The position numbers and the translations under genes were made by a program. 64,000 nucleotides of DNA from positions 3,286,001-3,350,000 of the forward strand of contig NZ_SNWA01000001.1 of assembly GCF_004361815.1 (NCBI RefSeq). The letters are read 5' to 3'. Shown here in pieces: positions 17,049-26,629 of the stretch. This stretch comes from Paraburkholderia sp. BL10I2N1. GTDB taxonomy: Bacteria > Pseudomonadota > Gammaproteobacteria > Burkholderiales > Burkholderiaceae. Under the pieces are notes generated by a model that was given only the letters and a program-made list of their open reading frames with translations, searched no databases and was not told the DNA's origin. Position 1 is the first letter of the stretch. The number at the start of each line of letters is the position of its first letter.

Positions 17049-17066
17049 TGACTGACCAGACAGTTA
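17049..17066 (+). promoter_or_regulatory. Operator-like site upstream of tetR
   Basis: TGACTGACCAGACAGTTA contains the inverted pair ACTG-N6-CAGT and lies 28 bases before the TetR start. A related site sits before the neighbouring SDR gene, which suggests both are bound by this regulator. Confidence 0.5.
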
Positions 17067-17093
17067 TTAAACGAAGTGAGAAGCGACTTAATC

Positions 17094-17660
17094 ATGGCCA
17101 GACCGAAAAGTGAGGAGAGGCGCCAGGCCATCATCGACAGCGCGATCAGGCTGATCGCACGCGAAGGCCTGGGTGCGGCTACGGCCGCCATCGCGAAAGA
17201 AGCGGGGGTGCCGAATGGCTCTGTGTTCACGTACTTTCCGACCAAGATCGAGCTGTTCAACGCGCTCTATATGGAGATCAAGGAAGAGCTGATTTCCACG
17301 GTTGACGACGGTCTGTCGGACGCAGGCGACGAGCGCGAGCAGCTGCTGCACATATGGGTGAGATGGACCCGGTGGGGCGCAGCTAATTCCGAGAAGCGGC
17401 GGGTGCTGGCTCAGTTGAGTGTGTCGGACGACGTACTGGAAGCGACAAAAAAGGCGGGATTTACTGCCGCCCATCGGTCCGTCAACCTGATCCGGCAGGT
17501 TGCCCGACATGGAGCACTGCGGGATCAGGATTTGGCGTTCGTCGGAGCAGTGGTGGAGTCGCTGGCGAGCACGACGATGGATTTCATGAGTCGGGATTCG
17601 AAACATGCCGAACAGGTCTGCATGGCGACATTCGAGTTTTTGTGGAAGGCCTTGCGATAA
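17094..17660 (+). CDS. TetR/AcrR family repressor
   Basis: The 188-residue protein has the TetR N-terminal DNA-binding domain (RRQAIIDSAIRLIAREGLGAAT, then IAKEAGVPNGSVFTYFPTKIELFNALY). The ligand-binding C-terminal domain is divergent. The ATG at 17094 gives the usual MARPKSEERR start. It lies 56 bases upstream of an SDR gene in the same direction. Similar operator-like sites precede both genes, so it probably represses itself and the SDR until an unknown ligand binds. Confidence 0.88.
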   Translation: MARPKSEERRQAIIDSAIRLIAREGLGAATAAIAKEAGVPNGSVFTYFPTKIELFNALYMEIKEELISTVDDGLSDAGDEREQLLHIWVRWTRWGAANSEKRRVLAQLSVSDDVLEATKKAGFTAAHRSVNLIRQVARHGALRDQDLAFVGAVVESLASTTMDFMSRDSKHAEQVCMATFEFLWKALR

Positions 17661-17676
17661 TTCTTTATCACGTAAA

Positions 17677-17690
17677 TGACTGTCTAGTCA
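17677..17690 (+). promoter_or_regulatory. Operator-like site upstream of the SDR gene
   Basis: TGACTGTCTAGTCA is an inverted repeat (TGACT-N4-AGTCA) placed 27 bases before the SDR start, and shares TGACTG with the site before tetR. Confidence 0.5.
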
Positions 17691-17716
17691 CTTGTGTAAT
17701 GAGAAGAAGATTCAAG

Positions 17717-18580
17717 ATGTCTAAAGTTTGGCTTATCACTGGAAGTGGAAGCGGTCTGGGTCGAATCATTGCCGAGGCGGCGCTGGCGGCTGGCAACCAG
17801 GTCGTCGCGACCGCTCGAAACATCCGCCAACTGGACCAACTGGTGGGCCAGTATGGCGCGAATGTCCGGGCGGTCGAACTCGACGTCACGGACGAGTCTC
17901 AAGGCCGGGCGGCGGTCGATGCAGCGGTCGATGCCTTTGGCCGACTCGATGTGCTCGTGAATAATGCAGGTTACGGGGACACCCGCCCGTTTGAGCAGGT
18001 TCCCTCGGACGAGTTTCGCCGACTGGTCGAGACCTGTTTTTTCGGTGTTGTGAATCTTTCCCGCGCGGCGCTTCCTGTCATGCGGCAGCAGCGCAGCGGA
18101 CACATCATCCAGATTTCTTCGTTGGGTGGTCGTACGGCGTTCCCGGGCAACGCGGCCTATTTCGCGTCGAAATGGGCCGTCGGTGGCTTCACCGAAGGTC
18201 TGGCGCAGGAGACTGCACTTTTCGGCGTCAAGGTTACCGCTCTTGAGCCCGGTGGGCTGCGCACCAATTGGGGAAAGCGTGCCCACGCAGACCGACCGGT
18301 CTTGCTGCCAGATTACGAACCCTCAGTCGGTGCGAGCGTGAAACAGATGGAAGGCTATTGGGGCAATGAGTCCGGTGATCCCGTCAAGGTCGCACAGGTA
18401 GTCCTCCAGATTGCTGACGCCGAAACCGTTCCGCCGCACATTCTGCTCGGAAGCGACGCTTTCCAATTTGCGCGTCAGGCCGAGCAGTCAAGAGCAGCTG
18501 AAGCAGATCGTTGGCACGCGGTCAGCGTCTCAACTGACGTCGATGCTGTCGGCCCCGTTCCGACGTTTCCGACGACTTGA
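17717..18580 (+). CDS. Short-chain dehydrogenase/reductase
   Basis: The 287-residue classical SDR has the cofactor motif TGSGSGLGR near residue 8, LDVTDE, NNAGYGD, the catalytic serine in QISSLGGR, and the catalytic Tyr/Lys pair in YFASKWAVGGF. The ATG at 17717 is chosen because the Rossmann fold begins directly after it. Substrate unknown. Its position after the TetR gene and between matching operator-like sites suggests TetR control. Confidence 0.9.
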   Translation: MSKVWLITGSGSGLGRIIAEAALAAGNQVVATARNIRQLDQLVGQYGANVRAVELDVTDESQGRAAVDAAVDAFGRLDVLVNNAGYGDTRPFEQVPSDEFRRLVETCFFGVVNLSRAALPVMRQQRSGHIIQISSLGGRTAFPGNAAYFASKWAVGGFTEGLAQETALFGVKVTALEPGGLRTNWGKRAHADRPVLLPDYEPSVGASVKQMEGYWGNESGDPVKVAQVVLQIADAETVPPHILLGSDAFQFARQAEQSRAAEADRWHAVSVSTDVDAVGPVPTFPTT

Positions 18581-18710
18581 ATTGGGCGTAATACAAGACT
18601 AGCTTGTCCTGAGCAGCCGCTTTGAAGAACGGCGACTGGCTGAAGTGGGTCGGGAGTGTGAGTTCGCCGATGTGGGAAGCTGCCGTCCGGCTGCTTGATG
18701 CCGCCACGCT

Positions 18711-19838
18711 CTAAAGAATACTGTCCAACGCCTTTGCGAGCCTGGCGACCGTGCCTTCGACGTCATGCAGTTTGTCCAGGCCGAATAGTCCGACGCGGAA
18801 GGTCTTGAAATCTTCAGGCTCGTCGCATTGAAGGGGAACGCCGGGCGCGATCTGCAAGCCGGCATCGGCGAATTTCTTCCCGGATCGTATGCCATCGTCG
18901 TCCGTGTAGCTGACCACGACGCCCGGAGCCTGAAAACCTTCGGCCGCCACGCTTTTGAAACCTGCGTCAGTCAAGAGTGAGCGAATGCGCTTACCGAGTT
19001 CAATCTGCTCCACTCTCACTTTGTCGAAGCCGTATGCCTCGGTTTCCTTCATGACATCGCGCAGCGTCGCAAGACTGTCCGTGGGCATCGTGGCGTGGTA
19101 TGCGAACCCGCCGTTCTCGTAGGCTTCCATGATCTGCAGCCATTTGCGAAGATCGCAAGCGAAACTGGTGCTGGTTGTTACGTCGATTCTCTCGCGGGCG
19201 AGAGGGCTGAGCATGACCAGTGCACAGCAGGGTGGCGCGCTCCATCCTTTTTGCGGTGCGCTGATCAGGACATCGACGCCACTGGCCTGCATGTCGACCC
19301 AGATCGTACCGGAGGCGATGCAATCTAGTACAAACATGCCGCCGACGGCATGAACAGCGTCGGACACCGCGCGCAAATAGGCATCAGGCAGCATCATCCC
19401 GGACGCGGTTTCGACATGCGGGGCAAAGACCAGATCCGGCTTGTTTTCCCTGATCGCAGCGACCACTTCTTCGATCGGAGCCGGTGCATATGCGGCCTGC
19501 CTTCCTTGTCCGACTGGACGCGCCTTCAACACCATCGATTCAGACGGAATTCCGCCCATGTCGAAAATCTGCGACCAGCGGAAACTGAACCAGCCATTGC
19601 GGATGACAAGACACTTCCTGTTCGTCGCGAACTGCCGGGCAACGGCTTCCATGCCGAAAGTCCCGCTGCCCGGGACGACAACGGCCACCTTCGCGGTGTA
19701 GACTTTTTTCAGGGCGTCGGAAATATCGCGCATGACTCCTTGAAAGAGCTGCGACATATGATTGATTGATCGGTCGGTGTAAACGACTGAATATTCGAGG
19801 AGTCCCTCGCGGTCGACATCGGGAAGTAAACCTGGCAC
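18711..19838 (-). CDS. Class V PLP-dependent aminotransferase (alanine-glyoxylate/serine-pyruvate type)
   Basis: The 375-residue protein has the fold-type I layout. There is a VVVPGSGTFGMEAVARQF segment that would bind PLP phosphate. The central FVLDCIASGT would hold the aspartate contacting the pyridine nitrogen, and ISAPQKGWSAPPC carries the Schiff-base lysine. A C-terminal small domain completes the protein. This is the alanine-glyoxylate or 2-aminoethylphosphonate-pyruvate aminotransferase family; the exact substrate is not readable. It is transcribed toward the SDR gene and has no operon partner. Confidence 0.85.
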   Translation of the reverse strand: MPGLLPDVDREGLLEYSVVYTDRSINHMSQLFQGVMRDISDALKKVYTAKVAVVVPGSGTFGMEAVARQFATNRKCLVIRNGWFSFRWSQIFDMGGIPSESMVLKARPVGQGRQAAYAPAPIEEVVAAIRENKPDLVFAPHVETASGMMLPDAYLRAVSDAVHAVGGMFVLDCIASGTIWVDMQASGVDVLISAPQKGWSAPPCCALVMLSPLARERIDVTTSTSFACDLRKWLQIMEAYENGGFAYHATMPTDSLATLRDVMKETEAYGFDKVRVEQIELGKRIRSLLTDAGFKSVAAEGFQAPGVVVSYTDDDGIRSGKKFADAGLQIAPGVPLQCDEPEDFKTFRVGLFGLDKLHDVEGTVARLAKALDSIL

Positions 19839-20071
19839 GTTCGCCTCCGGTAATAGACGAATAAAAGAATCGAAAACAGATTCTAACGAAAGCTACCTGC
19901 AACGGCATCGGCCGAGACGCCCCCGTTACCCATCTGGCACGTTTCGGCGCGGACCAGCCGTCGAGTTACGCGGGTTGGGAATGCTCTGGTGGCGACAATC
20001 GGCACGATTGCGAACCTTGGCCGGAGCGTGGTTTCAAAATAGACCTCCCATCGTTCTTGTGGGAGTGTGCC

Positions 20072-20677
20072 ATGAAGACCGAACAATCCCGTGAGGCGTG
20101 GAACAAAAGCAAGCTGGTGGGCCAGAAGCCACCGTTGGGGCCCAAAGACGTTTGGGCCATCCGGACCCACCTTCAGAACGCTCATGCTGTCCGCGGTCTT
20201 GCCTTGTTCAACCTCGCAATCGACAGCAAACTGCGCGGCTGTGACCTCGTCAGTCTGCGAGTTCCCAATGTCACCCACGTCAATCAGGTCTTGCCGCGGG
20301 CGCAGGTCGTTCAGCGAAAGACGCAGCGCCCCGTTCAATTTGAGCTGACTGAGCCGACCCGGTCGGCAGTCCGCGCGTGGCTTGAGAAGGCCGCCCTGAG
20401 GTCGGAGCAGTACCTCTTCCCAAGTCGACTGTCGGCGTCCCCACATCTTTCAACCCGGCAATATGCCTGGATGATACGTCGATGGGCGGGCGCAGCTGGA
20501 CTTGATCCGACCGTCTACGGCGCACATTCGATGCGCCATACGAAGGCAACCCTGGTTTACAAACGCACGAAGCTGCGCGACAACCTTCGTCACGCTTCGG
20601 CTGCCACGACCTCGATTTATCTGCAAGGCGACGAGGTCAAGCGCGCACGCCAGATGAATCCCTTCGCGGCCCGGTAG
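20072..20677 (+). CDS. Small stand-alone tyrosine recombinase (catalytic domain only)
   Basis: At 201 residues it holds little more than the catalytic domain of a phage integrase. The motif residues are in DSKLRGCDLVSL (Arg), QRKTQRPVQFEL (Lys), AHSMRHTKATL (His-x-x-Arg), NLRHASAATT (His) and SIYLQGDE (Tyr). The N-terminal core-binding domain of normal integrases (about 100 residues) is missing. Similar short integrases recur in Burkholderiales from memory. No cargo, attachment site or inverted repeats were found around it. Confidence 0.8.
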   Translation: MKTEQSREAWNKSKLVGQKPPLGPKDVWAIRTHLQNAHAVRGLALFNLAIDSKLRGCDLVSLRVPNVTHVNQVLPRAQVVQRKTQRPVQFELTEPTRSAVRAWLEKAALRSEQYLFPSRLSASPHLSTRQYAWMIRRWAGAAGLDPTVYGAHSMRHTKATLVYKRTKLRDNLRHASAATTSIYLQGDEVKRARQMNPFAAR

Positions 20678-20846
20678 CCCGCGCTCAGCCGGCTTGGCGT
20701 GCAATGTTTTCCGCTTCCTGAAGCGCCCCCTGGATCAATTGCCGCCGATCGGGCGCAACGTCCCGACGCTTGCAGTATTCGTGTTTTCGTTTACCGCCGC
20801 GAATTGTGACTGCCCACTGCTGTCGCCACTATGGGGTGGCCCATGG

Positions 20847-21743
20847 TTAGCGCCGCCCACCGCCGATTCTGCCGCCGCCAAAACCTCCTCCACTAAATCC
20901 AACGCCACGCGACGCACCCCCCGCGCGATGCAGGCTCGTGTTCGCGCGATTGACGTCTCGCTGTACGGCATTGCCGCCACCGCCCACGCCCTGGAATCCG
21001 TTGTCGCGCCCGGCGGCCGCGTTGCGACCACGATAGCCGCCGCGCGCGTCCGCGCCGGCCATGCTGCGGCCGTATTTCTCACGCGTGGCATTGTCACGAT
21101 AGGCTACGCCTTGGCGGTGATTCGCGTCGTGCCGCCAGCGTCCGCCATCGGTCTTGCGGGCGTCGAAGTTGCGGTCGATGTTTGTGGCTTTGCGATGGTC
21201 AACATACACGTCGCCGCCATGCCAGTCGGAATTGCCGAAAATCGCGGCGGCCGCGATCAAGCCGATGCCAAAGCCGAAAGCGGCGCCGGGATAGTAGGCA
21301 GGGTAGGGTGGCCAGTAGTAGTACGGATAAGCCGGGTAGCCCCACCCGCCGTAGACGACAGCTGGATCATAGACCGGGACGTAGATCACTTCCGGATCGG
21401 CGGGTTCGATGCGCACGATAGGTTGCGCCCCGGCCTCGCTGACAGCCGGCGCCTCCACGATCACGGTCTGCTGCGCATTTGACTCAAGGTGGCCAGATTC
21501 CTTCGCACGCTTTCGTAGCCGCTGCACTGCATCAAGCACGTCTTTCCTCTGGGCCAGGAAAGCGTCGCCGAGTTTCTGGGTCCAGTCGAGCTTGTCATTC
21601 GTTCTGGTCTGGGCGCCGCTCGCTCCGGGTAGCGCGGTGGTCGGCGCCCCGGTTGTCGGGCCAGCCGCCGGCGGGCCAGCGGTCTGACATCCGGCAAGCG
21701 CAAGCAGGGCGCAACACGAAACAGCAAATGTCCGGCGCGTCAT
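20847..21743 (-). CDS. DUF3300-related lipoprotein, shortened
   Basis: The 298-residue protein has a lipoprotein signal (LLALAGC) and a Pro/Ala/Thr-rich linker. Next come WTQKLGDAFLAQRKDVLDAVQRLR and QPIVRIEPADPEVIYVPVYDPAVVYG, the later part of DUF3300. The tail is Gly/Tyr/Pro- and then Gly/Arg-rich. The first part of DUF3300 (normally LAPIALYPDxLLxQIL-like) is missing, so the domain is shorter than in most members. It overlaps the DUF2950 gene by four bases (ATGA), a pairing common for these families. Function unknown; envelope location. Confidence 0.75.
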   Translation of the reverse strand: MTRRTFAVSCCALLALAGCQTAGPPAAGPTTGAPTTALPGASGAQTRTNDKLDWTQKLGDAFLAQRKDVLDAVQRLRKRAKESGHLESNAQQTVIVEAPAVSEAGAQPIVRIEPADPEVIYVPVYDPAVVYGGWGYPAYPYYYWPPYPAYYPGAAFGFGIGLIAAAAIFGNSDWHGGDVYVDHRKATNIDRNFDARKTDGGRWRHDANHRQGVAYRDNATREKYGRSMAGADARGGYRGRNAAAGRDNGFQGVGGGGNAVQRDVNRANTSLHRAGGASRGVGFSGGGFGGGRIGGGRR

Positions 21744-22642
21744 GGTGACACCTTCCTCCAGCCATGGGCGGGATCAAAGGATTTCGTGGCCGCCGCCTTC
21801 GCAGCGATATTCGGCCCAAGGTCGCGCTCATAGACCTGGCCAGTATGGTTTACGATGAAACTCATCACTCCGGTATCGCCGTAGCGCACTGGCCATGCCG
21901 TTACGGCAAAGCCAGCAAACAGCTTGCCGTCGAGAACATAGTTCATCGCGCCGCCAGGGGCGTTAGGCCCTTGCGCGGTGAGGAGCTTATAGTGATATCC
22001 GTAATAGCCGTCCTTGCTTTCATTTTGCGTGCCGGCCCCTTCGAACGCTGGCCCAAGCGGGCTCTGGGATTCTCCCGGGGCGGTCGGCCAGTAGAGACCA
22101 TCGTGTTTCCCGGGGGAGCTCGACAGCTTGCTTGCATAGACCATCATCTTGTCGCCGTCGTGGGGGGTCTCAGCGTATTCGTCCTGGGCGTCGCAGATCG
22201 CCTGCAGGGTCTGGATCACGGCAAGCTCGTTTCGTCCGATGCGGCGCAGGCGCATTTCTTTGGCGCCAGCAAGTGTGTCGAACTGCCAGCCCCTGGCCGA
22301 CTTGACGAGTGGGACGGGTGAGGTCCAGCCATCGTCACCGACCGCGATGAACGCGTGGCTGTCCGATTTCTGGATGGTGTGAGCCACGCCCCAGGCTTTG
22401 ATGAACTTGTCTCGGATCTCGGTGCCGACCGGAGGGATGATGTCGCGGAAATCGGCGCCCAGCATGTCTTTCATCGCCGGCTCGTTGTTATCCAGGACTG
22501 CCTGGCCGAAGGCCACCATCGCCGCATCTGGAGTATTGAAGTACTGGCGCGCATGAGCGTTTGTCACCCCAAGCTCAAAAAGAACAGCGCATGCCACGCC
22601 GACGCATATTCGCTGGGAAAATCCGCGTTGCTGGGTTCTCAT
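21740..22642 (-). CDS. DUF2950 family exported protein
   Basis: The 300-residue protein has an N-terminal signal sequence (VGVACAVLFELGVTNAHA) and a DUF2950 body. Visible segments are FNTPDAAMVAFGQAVLDNNE, a GDDGWTSPVPLVK strand, WQFDTLAGAKEM-RRIGRNEL, DGYYGYHYKLLTAQG and GVMSFIVNHTGQVYERDLG. The start at 22642 has AAGGAG upstream and removes a 36-residue unlikely N-terminal extension. It is the first gene of a two-gene operon with the DUF3300-related gene. Function unknown. Confidence 0.85.
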   Translation of the reverse strand: MRTQQRGFSQRICVGVACAVLFELGVTNAHARQYFNTPDAAMVAFGQAVLDNNEPAMKDMLGADFRDIIPPVGTEIRDKFIKAWGVAHTIQKSDSHAFIAVGDDGWTSPVPLVKSARGWQFDTLAGAKEMRLRRIGRNELAVIQTLQAICDAQDEYAETPHDGDKMMVYASKLSSSPGKHDGLYWPTAPGESQSPLGPAFEGAGTQNESKDGYYGYHYKLLTAQGPNAPGGAMNYVLDGKLFAGFAVTAWPVRYGDTGVMSFIVNHTGQVYERDLGPNIAAKAAATKSFDPAHGWRKVSP

Positions 22643-23347
22643 GCTTGCGTCTCCTTGGCGTCCGCCTCCACGGCGCGGGGATCGCTGCCACGGGTCTGGC
22701 GACAGGACTTGCCGCGCTTCGTCATTCCTGGAGTGAACCGAGCGCCCCAAGAATTCAACCTGCAGGCGTTTGAGGTGGGATTGTGTGTCGAGACACTACT
22801 CGCCGGGCCCGCGTGAAGTTCCTGGCGTTATCGTGTTCAGCTTGACGGACCAGTTTCGCGATGACGCCTAACGCGAAGGCGCCTCACGATGCCGCCCCCG
22901 GTGGAAAGCTGGCGTTGCTGGTGCAAGGCAGCATCCGCACGACCATTATCAGCCGCGCCGCGCGTAGCTAACCCAACGGAGATTTGGTGAAAAGGCATCG
23001 TGAGGCGTTCGGTTGGCCGAATCATGACGGGACAGAATCCGGAGTCGAGCACGGAGATCGCCGAGGCGGCGCTAAAGCGGCTGAAAGTAATGAATCGATA
23101 AGCGGCAGCCGAATGGGCCACAGCAGCCTTCAATTGACTTCGACGCCGTTGCATTGAATGACTGGCGGAACGCGGCTGCAATGGCTGCCTGAAATGTCGG
23201 GCAAAGTCACCACTTACGATATCGAGCAGACGCTTCATCGGCGGCGGGTCGGCTGCAAAGGTCGCGGACATTCGGACGTCCGCTCGGTAAAAACAGCGGC
23301 CTCTTGTTCGACGATCGTGTTCGTTGCGTCCTCTGTCAAAGCAGCAA
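22643..23347. other. 700-base gap without a recognised gene
   Basis: Frames on both strands lack family features, and no RNA gene was recognised. The left part should contain the promoter of the DUF2950 operon. The rest may be a decayed gene. Confidence 0.4.
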
Positions 23348-24316
23348 CTATCCACGTCCCCTCGCTGGGCGTTCCTGCGGCTGCTGCCCAGCGCGCAGCT
23401 CGGACGGATCGAGGAAAAAGTTTCGGTTGCCGCCCATGCGCTCAACCATGAAGTCGATGAACGTCTTCACGCGCAGCGACTGTTCTGTTCGATGCTTGTA
23501 GTAGATATAGATCATGCCGTATTCGGTGACGTGCCGCGTCAGTAACGGAATGAGCCGGCCGCTTCTGATATGAGTCGTTGCGTTGAAGCTACCCAACTGC
23601 CCGATGCCGAGGCCCGATAGTACCGCCTGCGTTTCCATTTCCGTGTCGTTCACACAGATGGCAGCGGACACGTCGCGATAGACGATCTCGTCGCCGATAC
23701 GGAACTGCCACTGCGCGAGCTTGCCCGTGTTTGCACGCCGGTACCCGGTGCAGCGATGTTGAGCCAGTTCTTCGATGGTCCGCGGCGCGCCGTTGCGTTC
23801 GATATATTCCGGCGATGCGCACACGATCAACTGAATCGGCACCAGTCGGCGTGCGATCGAGCCGCCCGATGGCGGCGGTCCACCGCGAAATCCCACATCG
23901 GAGCGGTCGGCCACGAGATCCGTGAACTGATCGTCGAATTGCACTTCGAGTTGCACGTTCTGATAAAGCTTCTGGAATTCCTCGAAGTACGGCCACAGGA
24001 CCGGGAGCCCGAGCGCGCGCGGCGCGCTCACGCGCAGCATGCCGCCCACTTCTTCCTTCGAGCGCCGGACCTCGTCGAGCGCAGACGACAGAATCGCGAG
24101 CGCCGGCTTCACGCTGTCGAAAAGCCGTTGGCCTTCTTCTGTCAGGCTCAGCTTGCGGGTGGTCCGATGAAAGAGCCGCACGCCCAGTTCCTTCTCCAAT
24201 CGCATCACCGCGTGGCTCGCGGCCTGCGGCGAGATGCCTTGCTCGACCGCCGCGCTTCGCAGGCTTCCGAGCGTCGCGGCGCGCACGAAATTGGTGATCG
24301 CACGAATTTCATTCAT
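23348..24316 (-). CDS. LysR family regulator, divergent from an SDR gene
   Basis: The 322-residue protein has a LysR helix-turn-helix (FVRAATLGSLRSAAVEQGISPQAASHAVMRLEKELGVRLFHR) and a substrate-binding domain (LRVSAPRALGLPVLWPYF, DVGFRGGPPP). The start MNEIRAI at 24316 fits the family better than the extended frame. It faces away from the SDR gene at 24435 with 118 bases between, the standard arrangement for a LysR regulator and its target. That target gene is frameshifted here. Confidence 0.9.
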   Translation of the reverse strand: MNEIRAITNFVRAATLGSLRSAAVEQGISPQAASHAVMRLEKELGVRLFHRTTRKLSLTEEGQRLFDSVKPALAILSSALDEVRRSKEEVGGMLRVSAPRALGLPVLWPYFEEFQKLYQNVQLEVQFDDQFTDLVADRSDVGFRGGPPPSGGSIARRLVPIQLIVCASPEYIERNGAPRTIEELAQHRCTGYRRANTGKLAQWQFRIGDEIVYRDVSAAICVNDTEMETQAVLSGLGIGQLGSFNATTHIRSGRLIPLLTRHVTEYGMIYIYYKHRTEQSLRVKTFIDFMVERMGGNRNFFLDPSELRAGQQPQERPARGRG

Positions 24317-24434
24317 TTGTGGGCCCCAGATTCGCAAATAAAAATTGATCATCTCTCCAGTAATGGACAGCTAGTTTGTGTCAATCGTCGCGCCTAGCAT
24401 GGCATCACCTCATCACACACATAGGAGAGACTTC

Positions 24435-25293
24435 ATGGCTGACGTCCAACAAGGTGGTTTCAAGCGCGTATGGTTCATCACCGGCGCGTCGCGAGGTATC
24501 GGCGCATTGATTGCCGAAGCGGCGCTCGCGGACGGCAACGCGGTCGTGGCCGCCGGACGTAACGTCCCGGCCATCGTCGAGCGTCTCGGCGAGTCGGCCG
24601 CCGCTGCTGCCGGTTGCGCTGGACGTGACCGACGAGGCCCAGGCAACGGCGGCAGTGCAGGCAGCGGTTGAAAAGTTCGGCCGCGTCGACGTTCTGGTCA
24701 ACAATGCCGGCTTCGGTCTGTTAGGTGCGGTGGAAGAATCCACCGACAGGGACGTCCGTCGCATGTACGACACAAACGTATTCGGCTTGCTGAATGTCAC
24801 GCGCGCGGCGTTGCCGACTATGCGCGCGAACCACTCGGGCCACGTGATCAATATTTCATCGGTTGGTGGCTATCGGGCCGCAGCGGGATTTGGCGTGTAC
24901 TCGTCGACGAAGTTCGCCGTCGAAGGCATTACAGAAGCGTTGCATGCCGAGTTGAAACCGCTAGGGATTCACGCGACAGTTATCGAGCCGGGGTATTTTC
25001 GTACGGACTTTCTTGATGTGTCGTCACTGGTTGTTGCGCCGGACGTGATCGACGATTACGACGAAACCTCGGGTGCGGTTCGCCGCAAGGCCGTGCAAAT
25101 GAATCACAACCAGCCAGGCGACCCGACGAAGCTTGCGGCCGCCATGATCACGCTGGTCGACGCGTCGAACCCACCGTTGCGCCTTCCGCTTGGCACGGAC
25201 ACACTGGCTGCTATCGCTGCGAAAAACGCTTACGTGACGCAGGAAACAGAAACGTGGAAGGAGCTGTCGACATCGACTGACTTCGCTGCCTGA
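24435..25293 (+). pseudogene. Short-chain dehydrogenase with a frameshift
   Basis: The start MADVQQGGFKRVWFITGASR is in one frame, with cofactor motif TGASRGIG, up to about base 24600. The remainder (PLLPVALDVTDEAQATAAV, NNAGFGLLGAV, INISSVGGY, catalytic YSSTK) is in the next frame up to 25293. The shift lies within GCC/GCT/CCG triplets near 24600-24612 and is equivalent to one extra base. Otherwise the sequence is a complete SDR of about 285 residues with an intact Tyr-x-x-x-Lys. A sequencing error cannot be excluded. The divergent LysR gene is intact. Confidence 0.75.
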
Positions 25294-25435
25294 GTGACGA
25301 AAGCGGCAGCTGGGCATTGGTTAAGCCGCCGCCTGCCAGAATTGCCGTTGTAGCCTGGAAGTCGTTGCAAGAGGCAGGAGCCTGTCAGATTTTTAGTGTG
25401 CCGAGGTCATGAGACGATAACGGAAACAACGTCCT

Positions 25436-26135
25436 ATGACCGACACGACAGTGACCAGGAAGAGCAAGAACCCGAAGGCACCGAAGCTGTTCCCCGATGA
25501 GCTGATCGATCAATTGCTTGCCCAAGTGCAGGGCAAGGATGCTGAGTCGATCCTGGGCGAATCGGGTTTGGCCGGCCAGCTCAAGAAGCAGCTGGCTGAG
25601 CGCATGCTCGCGGCCGAATTGAGCCATCATCTGGAAGCGGAGGCCGAGCAAGGCAAGGCCGGCAACCACCGCAACGGCACCAGCCCCAAGACGGTCCTGA
25701 CGCCCAGTGCTGGGCTTGTGGATCGAGCAAACGGAGGGCGCCAGGTTCTGGCTCAAGGTCTTCAATGAACTGAAGAACCGCGGCTTGCACGACATCCTGA
25801 TCGCGGTGGTCGACGGTTTGCGCGGCTTCCCCGAAGCGATCGAGGCGGTCTATCCGGCCGCCCAAATCCAAACCTGCATCGTGCATCTGATCCGCAATTC
25901 GCTGAATCTGGCGAGCTGGAAGGACCGCAAGCCGTTGGCTGCCGCGCTCAAGCCGATCTATCAAGCCCCCACGGCCGAGGCGGCGGCAGCGGCGCTCGAT
26001 ACCTTTGCTCAAAGCGAGTGGGGCCGCAAATTCCCTACCGTCGCGGCCATGTGGCAGCGCCAATGGGAGCAGGTGATACCCTTCTTTGCCTATCCGCCCG
26101 AGGTGCGTCGAATCATTTATACGACCAACGCGATA
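25436..26135 (+). pseudogene. IS256-family (Mutator) transposase, internally deleted and 3'-truncated
   Basis: The N-terminus (LFPDELIDQLLAQVQGKDAESI, AERMLAAELSHHLEAE) is in one frame to about 25695. The homology then jumps to VLGLWIEQTEGARFWLKVFN and DILIAVVDGLRGFPEAIEAVYP in another frame, so about 100 or more internal residues, with the first catalytic aspartate, are missing. The frame ends after RRIIYTTNAI at about 26135, before the region of the catalytic glutamate. An IS256-like terminal end (GAGCCTGTCAGATTTTTAG) precedes it near 25378. It cannot be active. Confidence 0.85.
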
Positions 26136-26500
26136 TGCACTTGCCACCAGGTACGACAATGGCGCGCGCGAACTCTGGATCGTGATGGCCGCGTATGGCG
26201 AATGACCCAAGGTTACATACGCAGTCTGTCGGACACTGACGAGTGGCAAGGTGTCTGTTGTCGTTTATTCGATCTATAGAGAACTGATCGAGCGTACAAG
26301 TTAGTCTACCTGACTGAACCGTGTTGCTCCTCAGATCAACAAGGGAACGGCCAGGTTCAAGGACGCGCCTTCGCTCGCGAGAACTGAGGAGGCCTGGAGC
26401 CGCGCCGCCGCAGGCAACGAAGCGTACCTTCCTCAAACACGGTCCTGAAATTTCCCGGACGCGACGGCCTGGTGACATGTGCCCGGCACCCCGGAACTGA
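26136..26500. other. Gap after the IS256 remnant
   Basis: No gene is recognised; frames are short and cross each other. Confidence 0.35.
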
Positions 26501-26629
26501 CTTTGGACGTTTGTGCGACACATCATCAACGGCGTCCACGAGGAAGTTCAGATGCGCTCCGTACAGGAACTGGCGAGTTATTGCGACGGGGTTCTGAGGG
26601 GTTTGCTGCCTCTCCGGGAAAAGAAGTGA
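26501..26629 (+). pseudogene. Possible C-terminal remnant of a TetR-type regulator
   Basis: A 42-codon open stretch reads WTFVRHIINGVHEEVQMRSV and then QELASYCDGVLRGLLPLREKK to a stop at 26629. The amphipathic helices and ending resemble the last helices of TetR family proteins. An in-frame stop lies immediately upstream. The call is weak. Confidence 0.3.

Noticed and set aside
22837..23445. 202-codon minus-strand frame between DUF2950 and the LysR gene
   Set aside because: Composition is irregular and no domain is recognisable; it overlaps the LysR 3' end in another frame.
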